Assembly: GCA_030704615.1 (NCBI GenBank)
Contig: CM060732.1
Location: forward strand, 39,291,053 to 39,355,052
DNA length: 64,000 nt
Direction: 5' to 3'
Origin: Takakia lepidozioides
Taxonomy: Eukaryota; Streptophyta; Takakiopsida; Takakiales; Takakiaceae
Below the pieces are notes generated by a model. That model was not told where the DNA came from and did not search any database. It saw only the letters and a list, made by a program, of their open reading frames with translations. Shown piece after piece: positions 34,493-46,155 of the stretch (positions within the stretch are counted from its first letter, which is position 1; every line of letters begins with the position of its first letter). Made by a program: the position numbers and the translations under genes.

Positions 34493-35159
34493 AATGAATG
34501 AAAGCGCACATCTTGCAAGACCTTATGCAAATACATTAAATGGCTTACATTACTTATGTGTATCATCAATCCAGAAGGTCCAAATTTTTTGAGGCATGTG
34601 CTCCATCCATATTATTCTTTGACAGAAACAACTAAATGGACTATCCCCTATTTTTAAGACGACGGCGCCGTTGTTGAGATCTTAGAATCCAATGTACTGC
34701 CTTCTTCTTATGAGCATATGAAACATAAATGCTCTGCATGTTTCCATTTATTTTACAACCAATCGTTGATTAATCGTCCAACTATGAACGAACACACTAG
34801 ACGACACAATTTATTTACAATCAAATCCCATGACATGTATGTTGATTTGTTCTTTGATTACTCATGTATGAGTAATGAGTACAAGTATTTGTGGCGACAA
34901 TTGACTCTAAAACCAATAAATTGATTAAGACACTCATAACAAAATATTTAGTTACTTTATCACTTACTTTATATTGTATTATGAAGGCACCGCCACAAAG
35001 TAACATGTCAATCGTACAACCATCTTCTGAGGATCCACGTGTAACCCATGTAGTCCAAAAAAGCACTAACGCCAGAGTGTATAAAAAAGGTTCACATTTC
35101 AGATTTGGCCAATTTGGCCTTTTTTTAGCTAGCCCTCGCCCCCCTTTCCCCCCGCTCTC

Positions 35160-35230
35160 CTTGGCGGGGGCAGGTTTGAACCGCAACCTAGTGGAAAATA
35201 CACCACAACCTTACCAACAAGCCATGCTCT
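35160..35230 (-). repeat. tRNA-derived SINE-like fragment
   Basis: On the minus strand, GGCTTGTTGGTAAGG (A-box-like) is followed about 30 nt later by GGTTCAAACC, a perfect B-box core. The spacing matches a pol III internal promoter, but the acceptor stem does not pair, so this is not a functional tRNA. The rest of 34,500-35,507 is AT-rich, with no gene seen. Confidence 0.4.
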
Positions 35231-35507
35231 ATTCAATGAAACAACCTCTACTTTTTTGGTAATAAACTGTTTCTATTCAGTTAAACTTGTTGCCATTACT
35301 ACATGACTAACCCGGTATCATTACTACACTAACGTAGTCTAGTATACTTGCACATTATCCCTTGCCACTCCCCCAAACAAACACACACAAACTACACAAG
35401 CACTTAACACGTCTCTAGTCTCTACACCCTGGAGACTCCCGTTGCGAAGAGGAGACGGAGGCGCCGCATCTCAGCCTTATACTATACCACCCCGAGCTGT
35501 TGTGGCG

Positions 35508-38500
35508 ATGGGGAGGAAGAAGGACACTCGAGGGGGAGGCGTTGCTGGTGGTGGTGGTGGTAGAGGCAAGCTGCGGACGGAGAATGTAAGCTGTAGTTTT
35601 GTTTTTTTTCATGACCTGCACTTAGGCATATGCGCCATCGCATAAGCCCCACCAAGCTGCTCCTAATCTAGCACCTCCGCCGGCGCAGATGCCTAAGTCA
35701 CTTCAACTCTCACAAGTTTGCGAATCTCCACACATACACACAACCGTCTCCGCCGGCGGAGACAACTCATTCCCCTTGGTTTTTTCTGATGCTTGGAAGG
35801 GTTGGGCTGGCGTATCCGCTGGTGCATACCTGTGCAACAGGGCTGCTCAAATGTTTCAGGAAGTTCTTCCCTTTTCCATCTCCTTTGTTTTTCCGCATGC
35901 TCAAAAGTTGCTGATGCTCCGAGTGGGCTGCGCTGGCATATCGGCCGGCGCATACCCATTGAGTACATTTTTTTTTGCTCAGCTCATAGGTTTCAGAAAC
36001 CTCCTGCAAGCGTCTCCGCCGGCGGAGACACTTGGAGCTTGGTTTTTCTTGCATATTCCCTTACGGAAGCTCCAAAGCGCCAAGGCTGCCACCTCTGTCA
36101 ACGCAGACCTGTGCAGCAGGGCTGCTCACATATTTCAAGAAGTTCTCCCCCCCTTCCATCTCTTTTGTTTCTCTGCATTCTCATAAGTTGTTGATGCTCC
36201 GAGCGGGCTGGGCTGCCATATCCGCCGGCGCATACCCATTGAGCACAATCTTTTTTTGCTTAGCTCCTAGGTTTCAGGAACCTCATGCAAGCATCTCCGC
36301 CGGCGGAGATGCTTGGAGCTTGGTTTTTTGTTGTATATTCCTTGTGTTATGTAAGCTCCAAAGTGTCGAGGCTACCACCTCCGTCGGCGCAGACGCTTGG
36401 GGAACCTTCCCTATTTTGGTTGATCACAGTATTCAAGTATCTCAAAGTTTCTACGTTGCCACCTCCACAACTCCACATGCTTCCATAGGCCTAGTTTGAT
36501 CTTTCAAGGTGCTCCTGTATGTTTGGCTACAACCTCCCTTCCATGGTATGCGCCGGCGCATATGCTTGGAGCTCCTTGAGCAAAAATTTCTTCAAGGGCC
36601 TCAAATCTTGTCAAATTTTGAGTTGGTTGCACATATGTGTCATATGCGCCGACGTAGGTGGTCGGAGGTCCTCTGTCGGGATGCTCAGGCCTGTATTCTG
36701 CTCCAAGTTGTAAGCTTTGAAAGACAAGGATATTCATGGAATTAGTTGACTATCCAAATTCATTTGTTTTCTTCATGCAACCATGACATTGAACTGCTCT
36801 TTTTACATATTATACATTCACACATGTGCTCTTCTCATACACTGACATCTTGAATTGTTTTGGTCTATGGAATTAGGAAATTACTACTACAACTGAAGCT
36901 GTGGAGGCCGGGACGCTTGCAACCATTATTGACGACATTGATGCAGGGAATTGGGGGGCAGATGAGTATGAAGAGGATACAACATCTAGTGATCATCTTT
37001 CTCTAGATGCCAAACAGGCAATTATTCTAAAAAAGAAACAAGATCTGAATGTAACTTTCAGGTCCCTCCTCATTGAGGATGGAGTTATGGACATTCCATT
37101 GTGTCGCATGATTTCTATGCAGGTTGTTAGGCCCGCCCTTGCCAACGACATCCTAAAGCTTAGAGGAGACTTCTATTCTGGATACCATCCAGGAGTAGCC
37201 GTGTTCTATGTTTCTGTTGAGGGGATTGATGGATCTACTATAGATGTAGGTCCTGATATCATCTCTACATGAGATAGTCATTGGAAAACAGTCAATGATG
37301 AGTTTGAGAAGTATCTTGAGTCCAAGCCAAAATTCCATCATCTTCGGGGGAAGATGTTTCATGTCTGGGATGGGAATCATAGGCTTCAAGCATGGTATCC
37401 CTATATCAATGAAGTTCATGGGGCCAATTTGTCAAGACATGTCTGTGTGACAAGTTGGGTGCTCAATGCGGACATTGAAAATCGTGGTTCCCTCAGGTCC
37501 ATCATGGATAGAGTGAATGTGTGAGTTTCCTTTCTATTCTTCATTTACTTTCATGTTCAATGTTGTCATGTTCTTGCTCAATGGATGTACATATACACAT
37601 CTTCTTTCTAATGATCATATTTTATATGTGCAGGGCAACAGAGAGGGCACATGTTACATCCAAATTTGTGCACTTGGTTTGCAAGGTCAATATGATTGGC
37701 CTTACACATGTCTCTGAATGGAAGAATGTATTGAGGAAAGAGCAATACGACGAATGCATCAAGAAAGCAGGAAAGACTTGGTATAACCTGACAGTCCATG
37801 CAATGACAGAGATTTTGTATAAGGTAACATCATGTCTTAACCAAGTTTCATTCTTTGCATCCATAGACAAGATTCACCTCTGGTTCATGTTATAAACTGT
37901 TTTGGTTCTTTTGGCAGCATGATATTGTTGAGGCCCAACGCATGGCGGGGGAAGCTTACAAACTTGCTGAGGGGCCAAAGAGTCAAGAGGGCCTTGAAGA
38001 TATATGAGACAGGATTGAAAGCAAGGTAGCAACACAAGAGTCAGCTTGTGAAGTTGCTTCCTATTGCTGATCCAACCCTTGGAGAGGGGTTTCTCCAAGA
38101 ACTTAAACTGCATTGGTCACGTGTAAAGGCAGGATCAGAGGAAATGACCCAAGAGAAAATGGTGAACATTGCTACCGCCCGGGTGGATCCTGAAGAAAAG
38201 GTGGAATGGCTACATATATGGAATGGAGACCAAACACTTCATGACCGTAATTTTTTTCCACCCGGGCCTATCAATGGGCCAACACTTGATCCTTGGCTGA
38301 ATAGAAGGACTTTTTGGTGGCAGGTACATATACAATCACTATCTTCTCAATGCAATTAATTCATTTTGTTGATGACACATTAACATAGTTATTTAACTGA
38401 CTGTATTTTCTGGCAGCTTCGCAAGGTTGCCTTGGCTCAGTTTGCCTTGTACACCACTCAGCTTGGCCAATTTCATGTTGCCTTGGAGGAAGAAGAGAGT

Positions 38501-40997
38501 GAGAGTCTGGGAGACTACATGGATACATGGAAGATGACTCATTTCAATGAGTTGTTTCATAGAGAGTTCTCATTGCCAAAGGGGCCATTCAGAGGCAATG
38601 ATTGGGAACAACAAATAGGTGGGGAGAAGGTGGTGAGACGGATTTTATTCAGGTACCATCTTTCCATTGCATTGTACATGGATAGTGTATACACCTTGTA
38701 AGTCAAAAATGTCTATGCTTCAAGTATTTTTCTAGTACATTGGGATATACATGTTTCTTAATGTGCTTGTTCAATTGTTGAACAGGTTGCATAAATATTT
38801 GTCTCCACAATAACTTTGAATGTGTTTGTATTTTAGGTACATGAGATTTGTGCTTGTACCGAGTGATCGACTTAAGGCTGAGCCCAAGTTTCTGATGCCC
38901 TGGAAGTTTGGTGCTCAACAAGCTTCCATGTACACACCTGCAATTGAGGAAGATTGGGGTGTGGAACACCTGGAAGGGGGGGTTGGTATTTGGATATGCC
39001 CAAGGGTACTATCCCCTATGCAGAAATGGGACTTCATAAGGAATGTGTTCGCAGGCAGTCAGTGAGTGATGAAGGGGGTATCTCCACTGAAGTCCCTGTT
39101 CTTGATCTGGAGCATGCAGAACAGATTGCTACACAGGCCGCTGACGCTGTAAAGTGGTCCCTGCCGTTGTGGGTGTACCAAAACGCAGATCACGAAAAAG
39201 AAAAGGGATGTCAATGCAGATGTGGCCCCCAATGTAGGTGTGGCTTCTATTGCTGGTCCTATTGGTAGTTCTTCACATCCTTCAAATCAGTTGGTTGTAG
39301 TGCCTGCACCTACTACTCGAGGAAACAAGCTAAAGGCAGGCGAACATCCTTACAGTGCAGTGTCATTTTCTGGTGGTGCACCTAGCATGTATCGCATGAA
39401 GATCATGCCTACTCATTTCATTGATATGGTGGAGGCCTCAAGTACATCTCCTGATGCGACCTTGAAAGAGCTCACGGAGTTCTTCAAAAATATGAGTTTC
39501 CCCCAACAAACAAACTTGAATGTAAGGAATTCTTCGATGTTTTTATATCCTCATCATCCGGCTATTGACTCCTACATTTTCTGTATGTTGTTTGCAGTTG
39601 CCAGGAACTTGGTCTAGTGTTGTGGATGGAAAAAATGTGTCTGTGGCTGTGGACATGATCATCGTGGACTGCCCAACAGGAATGCCTGTACAGGGCTGTT
39701 TGGATGGTGTACAGGTTCCTCCCTGGAATGCTTTTGATAAACGGTATTGGGAGTATGCATTCTCCATTGCTAATGACCTGTTGGATGACAATGGATGTTT
39801 GGTGTTCTTGCAGGGCTCCGATGATTCCTTTGCATTGGAGCTCTTTTCTTACTCCAGGGGCAGCTCTATTTCCGTATTATCAAGGAAATATACTTGCATC
39901 AATACCACCCCTCTACACACTCAGACAGGAAAGGTAAAAATCATCCCTCTTCAATATCTCATTGTTTGATGTTTCATCTTCCTACTCTCATACATATTAT
40001 CAAACCATCCGGGTGCACTGTTTTTGTGGAAATGGCACGTCTAACAGACCATGTTCTTCCAAGCAAGGATGACTATTCAAACTGCGTGAGTCTGACAAAG
40101 TTGTGGACCCCCTTGCAGACCCTGTTGAGTTGGATGTCATCTATAACCACATTCCAGATGTTGCACTACCCATGCAAACTCCTCAACAAGCCTGGAGGGG
40201 TGCGCGAGACCGTAGTCCCGCCTTCATGCAAGTGTTGTTGGAGACATGCTCACATCCTGGCTCCCGCATTTTGGATCTCACAGCTGGCACAGGTTTGCAT
40301 TGGTCTCCATTTTGTAATTAAAATCTTCTGAGCTGATTCATGATCATTAATTGTTATCCGATATAATATCATCATTGCATGTTTTTTTCCTGCATGTTCT
40401 ACATTTATTGCTGCCCGCGAGTCTGGACGTCACGTATTTGGTCTTGAGGGGACCAGACGTTGTATGCAGCACGTCTCTCTGCACTTCAAAATACTCAACC
40501 CGTTTTGGTTTCATCTGTGGTAACTCCAACCATTCAACGTCCTGTGAGTTTGTTGGAACCCCCTGCTCCTAAGGTGGCGCGCAAGCTTGGTCTTCATCTC
40601 GGCAGTACTTCCTAGTGAGTATGTCTCGCCTCCATTCCCTTTGTTGCAATCTCTATATTATTTGCAAAGCAAACCATTCCCATTTGATTTGTTAACATAA
40701 ATATACATGTATGTGTGATGCAGTGATGGGATTGTGCGGACCATCTACGATAGTCTACCCCAAAGTCCTCTTTCATCGTTTTATCTACCTTCGTATGCCA
40801 AGTCCCAAGCTTTGCATTCAATACATCAACAACGTGATGTAGGTCTTTCCAATGATCTGTTGTTTGACCGAAGAGCAGCTATTGTTGGACAATCCGTGGA
40901 TAGGTTCCGTAGAGTTGAGGCTTTCATGGATGTGTATGCCTCTGAATCACAGGCTTATGACACGGATGATGAAGTATCAGCTGATGATGTTATGTAG
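35508..40997 (+). pseudogene. ParB-like / N4-N6-type DNA methyltransferase fusion gene, about 10 exons
   Basis: Exon model: 35508-35585, 36877-37520, 37634-37823, 37918-38323, 38417-38652, 38837-39522, 39598-39933, about 40090-40292, about 40397-40614 and 40724-40997. Most junctions are GT..AG and phase-consistent. The start MGRKKDTRGGG is followed by an acidic stretch. Exon 2 has MFHVWDGNHRLQAWYPY, resembling the DGxHR core of ParB/Srx domains. Exon 7 has MIIVDCPTG then NDLLDDNGCLVFLQG (motif IV-like region), and exons 8-9 have RILDLTAGTG and IAARESGRHVFGLEG (SAM-binding motif I). Motif IV before motif I is the beta-class order. Damage: TGA at 37,270, a frameshift and stop near 37,980-38,035, a G-run frameshift near 38,980, breaks near 39,160-39,200, and a lost acceptor before exon 9. 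The domain calls are motif-based inference. Confidence 0.5.
35740..36565. repeat. ~275-bp imperfect tandem repeat with CCGCCGGCGG palindromes, in an intron
   Basis: Three copies lie in intron 1 of the ParB-methyltransferase gene, each marked by a perfect palindrome: GTCTCCGCCGGCGGAGAC at 35,746-35,763 and 36,012-36,029, and a 22-bp version at 36,291-36,312. Shared blocks include GTTGATGCTCCGAG, GCCGGCGCATACCCATTGAG and CTTGGAGCTTGGTTTTT. Further CGCCGGCGCAT words occur to about 36,560. Confidence 0.7.
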
Positions 40998-41354
40998 GTA
41001 ATTAGAAATTACATATACAATACATTGTCATCATTGTCAGTCCGAATTTTTTGTTATTTTTTATGATACATGTATTTCTCTCTAGTGTAAGGTAAAACAA
41101 ATGGGGCAAATGACATGGTGTTGAAATCAGATTTCATGTTATCTTCCTGTCATTTGATTTATCTATGTAATAGTTTGTACATAGATCTCTACTGCATTTC
41201 ATAGATCCTTTTACCTGAATGCAAGTTCGACATACACTTCAGCACTATCAAATTTCATCATTAGTAAGATCAACCCTTATGAGTATTGTGGCATGTTATG
41301 TACACACAGGGTGACTATCTTTATCTCATTAGTGTTTCATTTCATTAGTGTTTC

Positions 41355-41430
41355 AAGTCTGAATGGGTAGTGTAGTGGTATGAACTAGGCTTGATATTCG
41401 ATAGGTTGTGGGTTCTATCTTTGATGGACA
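41355..41430 (+). repeat. tRNA-derived SINE-like fragment
   Basis: TAGTGTAGTGGT (A-box-like) is followed after about 35 nt by GGGTTCTATC (B-box-like). No cloverleaf pairing is evident. It is probably pol III-derived repeat debris. Confidence 0.3.
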
Positions 41431-41499
41431 TTATGTTTTTGTAAAATAAAAATGTTTCAGAAGATAGATATATAGATACTGCAAAACCTATGTAACATG

Positions 41500-41575
41500 A
41501 TTAAATGGGTGGTGGTTTGGTAAGGATTATGTTTTTTAAGTTATGAGATTGCGGGTTTGATTACCAATCAATAGT
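41500..41575 (+). repeat. tRNA-derived SINE-like fragment
   Basis: GGTTTGGTAAGG followed by GAGATTGCGGGTTTGATTACC resembles the minus-strand copy at 35,160-35,230 in word order. Apart from these fragments and a T-run at 41,948, the interval 40,998-42,094 shows no gene. Confidence 0.35.
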
Positions 41576-42094
41576 CTTTTTTGTAAAATTGAATTCCCTT
41601 GCGGGCCATCGCCATTTACTACCCAAATGCGCAGGCGGACCATCTCCATCACATTGTCAAGCTCCCTAGCATTCCCTTAGCATTGCTCCATTCTGAACTT
41701 CAAACTAGACTCCCACCATTGGAAGAGCCCGTACCTTCACCATTTGTATCTAACAAGGAGCCGTGCCTCATCACTTTTTAATTTTTCGACTTTTTTTCTC
41801 ATGTTGGAAAGCCATAAAAGCAACATGTTCCTCTCCCATTCCTACACTCACCCATGTGGAATAATAATACAATGAATATGGAATATTCTATATAGAATAT
41901 TCTTATTCCATCCTTTCATATTTTGACTATGGACCCTAAGATTACAATTTTTTTTTTTTTTTTTTGGGTACCCTTATTTAAGTGTTGTGCATATAAAATT
42001 GTTCCTATGCATATCTAAAATTTGTATGCACGCATACATTCCTCCATATGCATGCATTTGTGTGCGCATATAGTATAGGCTACCTCCACTATGC

Positions 42095-42765
42095 GGTGTT
42101 ACAGAGGGTTACATGGTGGTAAGGGTTACGCTTGGTTATAGAGGGTCATAGAGGGTTATATGGAGTGAGGATTACATGGGGGTGAGGGTGACATTCTGCG
42201 GTGTTACAAAGGGTTACATAGGTTACAGAGGGTTACATGGAGTGAGGGTTACATAGGGGTGAGGGTGACACTCTGCGGTGTTACAGAGGGTTACAAAGGG
42301 TCATAGAGGGTTACATGGGTTATAGAGGGTCACAGAGGATTACAAAGGGTTACAGAGGGTTACATGGAGTGAGGGTTATACTCTGCGGTGTTACAGAGGG
42401 TTACATGGGTTACAGAAGGTTACAGAGGCTTACATGGGTTGCAAAGTGTTACAGAGGGTTACATGTAGTGAGGGTCACATAGGGGTGGGGGTGACACTTT
42501 GCGGTGTTACAGAGGATTATATGGTGGTGAGGGTGACACTCTGCGGTGTTACAGAGGGTTACATGGGTTGCAAAGTGTTACAGAGGGTTACATGGAGTGA
42601 GGATTACATAGGGGTGGAAGTGACACTCTGCAATGTTACAGAGGGTTACATGGTGGTGAGGGTTACAGAGGGTCATGGGGTTACATGGGTTACATGGTGG
42701 TGTGGGTTACACTCAGCGGAGTTACAGAAGGTTACATGGGGGTGAGGGTTGAACCCGGGGCGGGG
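42095..42765. repeat. GGGTTACA word island 6 (densest)
   Basis: About 660 bp are built from GGTGTTACAGAGGGTTACATGG-like phrases (quoted in blocks GGTGTTACAGA and GGGTTACATGG), GTGAGGGTGACACTCTGC, and 11-bp GTTACAGAGGG runs. A larger phrase of about 60 bp recurs with loss and gain of sub-blocks. The open frames here (VTEGYM-like repeats) are products of the repeat. Confidence 0.8.
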
Positions 42766-42769
42766 GTTA

Positions 42770-44320
42770 AGGGGCTGACGTGCAGGGGTTACAGGGAACT
42801 GGCGGACTGGTGTCGCAAAACGAGGACGCAGGCAGTGACGACGCGCCTGGGGCGACGACGCCATGGGATGAGGGAGGGGTGAGGAGGGATTGACCGAGCC
42901 CAGCCGGCTGCCGGAGGTGGAGAACCGGCGGTACGGGTGTTAGGGCTGGGGCGCTCGCATTAAGTTCTTACATTATTCCTATTATCTTCCGGTAAAAAAT
43001 GGGCCCACCCACTGCGGTGGAAGATTCACCTGCTGCAACAGGTAGGTGAGTACCTTTTGTCCGTTCAGAATTTCCAGATTGTCATTTTCCTGGGAGTTAT
43101 ACCCATTTTCTATCAGGGGGTCCCTTTTTCCTACAAAGTCAAACTTACCCGCTCGGTGCCTAGGGGTTAGAAAGCACACTTCTAGATACCACTACCTTTA
43201 GCACCATCTCAACTTCCATGGTGGCTTCAGTTGGTGACGGCCACACCATTCTCAAAACGAGGGTCGATCCCCAACTTGGTACGACATGATGATCTCAGAT
43301 CCTCCACCATGGACGAGTAGGGGGGGTAAACCCACAGCACGAAAGAACCACCAGCTCTTTACCACTTTTTTCCTTGAGAGACGCATCATGCTTAGTGGCC
43401 CCTCCACATTTTGGCACCTCCATACTTCACCATTCCGGTCTTATTCCGGAATCGCTCGGGGATAAAAGGTAGCGCCTCTTCTAGGATAGAAACTCTTTCT
43501 TTTCCACTATTATGCCCAATCAGCTTAGTAGTTTGGCCACTCCCTAAGCTCTGAATAAATTCCCCAGGCCGACCTATGGTGTGGAACCGTGACACAAGGT
43601 TGTTGTGATGGTAAAAAGAAGAGAGTACATAAGGTTTCCTCCTTGATCTTTGACTAGTGCTTGTGCGGGATAAAAGAATGGCCATATTATCCACAGAGAC
43701 GAGCAAGCACAAAAGGACTAGCATTCACCTCCAACCAACTTTACACTCCTGCCTCCCCCTCCTGGTCCCTAGACCAGACCCGCGCAAGGAAGCAGCAGGA
43801 AGGGCAGATATGATACCGACTTGACAATTGCACAGGTCTTTTGAAAAAACTTCACACAGTCACACGTGGAGCTGAAACAGCAGTTTGCCTTTGGAGGGAT
43901 TGATTTTGTTACAAAATACCAATTGATCTGCCACTTGAGATCCTGATTGGTGCTAATAAAAATGTGCTAGTTGAGTCTCGCTCCCTTGAAACTCTCGCTT
44001 CCTGATGCAGTAATGCACGCAAGACTACACATCTGCATGTGAGCCAGGTTTCGATAAATAGTCAAGCAGCCTACAAGCATCAAAGATGAAAGGTCTTCAT
44101 GGTTACAGCTGGTGGTGCAATCCTTATGGTACTTGACTGAGTTGAGCTCGTGAATACGAATCTTTGATAGAACTAACAAAACAACAACATGACTTTGACT
44201 AGTAGATAGGAAAAACAGAGGACACAAATAAAACTGTCTAGCAGGAAAAAATTTCATGACTTTCGATAATGATGCATAGGGAAAATTTAGAACCGTGCCC
44301 CCCATCCCTATAGCTCAAAT
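42770..44320. other. Interval without a recognised gene
   Basis: A GC-rich start (to about 42,960) is followed by two minus-strand frames, 43,179-42,982 and 43,724-43,392. Their composition (SFYHHNNLVSRFHTIGRPGE, EEALPFIPERFRNKTG) looks protein-like, but I cannot place them in a family. They may be remnants of one gene. Confidence 0.25.
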
Positions 44321-44325
44321 GCAAG

Positions 44326-44958
44326 TCATATCTGATGAGACTGGAATGCGGAAGGAGCACCATATCGCAAGCTCTCAGGCCTCTTCCTGCGCCTATCGCT
44401 CTCGTATGCTTGCTTGTCCATGCCATCCCACCAGCTTTTTTCTGCAGGTCGTACGTTCCCATTAAAGAATTCCTTAAGCAGAGACCTCCCGACAATTTCA
44501 TGGTTTATTTCAAGATCCATCTATGCATCCATGACCTTTGGTTGCTCAAATGACTCAATTTTAGTCAAGAGAATGCCTGTTGTGCTTTGTCCCCGACTCG
44601 CCCCTGCAACCACCACATTTTGGATCATGCCGAGACCGCCAACCGCAAGCAGGTACCATGTGTTCTACTTCAGGCCCGCAACCGTGAGGAGAAATACAAT
44701 CCACAGAGCTGCAAGCACCACACACATAACCTGGGTTATCCGGAACGAGGCAGGGACACTGCCAAGCATCAAAACTTCTTTGTCCTTCAGGTGTGCCCCA
44801 TTTTCGTCACGCACACGCTTCGCCAGGCGGTAGCCCCGCTCAGATCGTCGCCTCATCATTGGGCTCTCCGCCGCTGCAGATCCTCGAGATCCAGTCCTCT
44901 TCCATCGCCGAGGATGACCATTACATGCCTTGTGCCATTCCTGCCAGTCAGACATATC
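44326..44958 (-). pseudogene. Membrane protein pseudogene, C-terminal exon
   Basis: An acceptor (TTTGCAG) precedes DMSDWQEWHKACNGH. One frame runs to 44,326, interrupted by TAG at 44,665-44,667 and TAG at 44,521-44,523. It has a strong membrane segment (VMCVVLAALWIVFLLTVAG), then WYLLAVGGLGMIQNVVVAGA, a second hydrophobic stretch, and a soluble tail (GRSLLKEFFNGNVRPAEKSW). The WYLLAVGG..GM.QN pattern recalls fungal-type hypothetical membrane proteins, from memory only. The upstream exon is not found; an inverted-repeat end of a transposon lies 13 bp beyond the acceptor. Confidence 0.45.
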
Positions 44959-44970
44959 CTGCAAATCTCT

Positions 44971-45014
44971 GTAGCCACTCGTGCTATTTTCCAAATTTCT
45001 TAAGAAAAACACTG
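44971..45014 (-). repeat. Solo inverted-repeat end of the HET-carrying element family
   Basis: The complement reads CAGTGTTTTTCTTAAGAAAT then TTGGAAAATAGCACGAGTGG and CTAC. The same end occurs at 50,916-50,960 (+) and 60,370-60,414 (-). Its interior side faces the membrane-protein pseudogene. Confidence 0.65.
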
Positions 45015-45033
45015 ACCCCATGTTGTGTGAAGG

Positions 45034-46155
45034 CCCCCGCGAATTGTCGGTAGCAACGTCGTAGTGACGGTGGCTCCCTAGTCTCCCTGCAGCGCGTCTA
45101 CCAGCAGCGCACCTCCCGAGGCTTCGCACGCCTGGCCACACACGTGGGCCCGCCCCTCCATGTCTTCGTGTATGTCTTCGTGTAGCTCGCCAATACTGGC
45201 TCGCGCATGGCCCATAAACTTTTGCTTTACCCTTTGCCCTTCCCTGCCCGGACCTTGCACGCACTTCACCATTATGCAATTTTGGGGAATGATAAGAACA
45301 ACCTTCCAGAGGGTACTCTAAAATTGTTAACTCTAACAAGGCTCATTTTAAGATTGAATAAAAAAAAAAAAAAAATCAAGTCTAGAATTGCTCAATCCAA
45401 ACATATTGGTATACCCTCCGGAAGGTTGTTTCAATCATTTTTTAACTTACATAATGTCCAAACAAATATGTGTAATACCTTACGGAAGGTTGTTTTTGCC
45501 ATCAGGTCATCTCCAATGGTTACCTTTCGGAAGGTTGTGCATGTCAAGTTTAAAATTGCTTAATCCAAATAATGTTAGAGTACCATCAGGAAGGTTGTTG
45601 TGACTCATTTTCAAACTTGCATAAATCCAAATAGATTTGCTTAATACCTTAAGGAAGGTTGTTTCTACCCTTAGGTCATGCGCATGGAAACCGGGCGAAG
45701 GGTTGTTCATCTCAATTTTAAAATTGCTCTATCCAAACGTATTGGTGTACCCTCCGGAGGAAGATTCCGCGTCATTTTTTAACTTGCATAAAAATCGAAA
45801 CAAATGTGTTTAATACCTTACTGATGGTTGTTCCTATCATTAGGTCATGCGTGATGGATACCTTTCGGAAGTTTGTTCATATCAAGTTTAAAACTGCTTA
45901 ATCCAAATAATATTAGAATACCCTCTGGAAGGTTGTTCTTATCATTCCCCCATATTGCATAATGGGGACGTGCGTGAGGTCGGGGCAGGGAAGGGCAACG
46001 GGAAAAGGAAAAGTTTAGGGGCAATGGGCGAGCCAGTTTTGGCGAGCTACATGAAGACATGGAGGGGCGGGCCCACATGTGTGGCCAGGTGTGTGAAGCC
46101 TCCTCGGGAGGTGCGCTGCTTGGAGACCAGCGTCACTACCAAAAATTCGCGGGCC
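45034..46155. mobile_element. Foldback transposon with ~240-280-bp inverted repeats and 8-bp target duplication
   Basis: The left arm (45,034-about 45,313) and the complement of the right arm (about 45,917-46,155) match over most of their length, including GCAGGGAAGGGCAA, TTGGCGAGCTACA, GGAGGGGCGGGCCCAC and GGAGGTGCGCTGCT. Termini are CCCGCGAATT. TGTGAAGG is present immediately outside both ends (45,026-45,033 and 46,156-46,163), which fits hAT or MULE integration. The interior is a satellite array with no coding sequence. Confidence 0.8.
45297..45960. repeat. ~170-bp satellite array inside the foldback element
   Basis: About four copies start near 45,378, 45,545, 45,715 and 45,886 at AAGTTTAAAATTGCTTAATC. 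Each higher-order unit contains three versions of ACCYTYCGGAAGGTTGTT about 55 bp apart, with a TTAGGTCATGCG phrase between the last two. Confidence 0.75.

Noticed and set aside
22640-42765. GGGTTACA islands as interstitial telomere repeats
   Set aside because: The plant-type unit is TTTAGGG with strict tandem order; here an extra ACA follows GGGTT and the spacing is irregular.
42434-42882. VTEGYM-type repeat proteins in the densest word island
   Set aside because: They are direct translations of the DNA repeat with no start context, splice structure or non-repeat domain.
20330-44667. Single in-frame stops in many genes (20,330; 24,761; 29,432; 33,804; 37,270; 44,521; 44,665) as evidence for stop-codon recoding
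   Set aside because: All three stop codons are involved, they occur mainly in transposon-like genes, and most of these genes also have frameshifts, so ordinary decay explains them.
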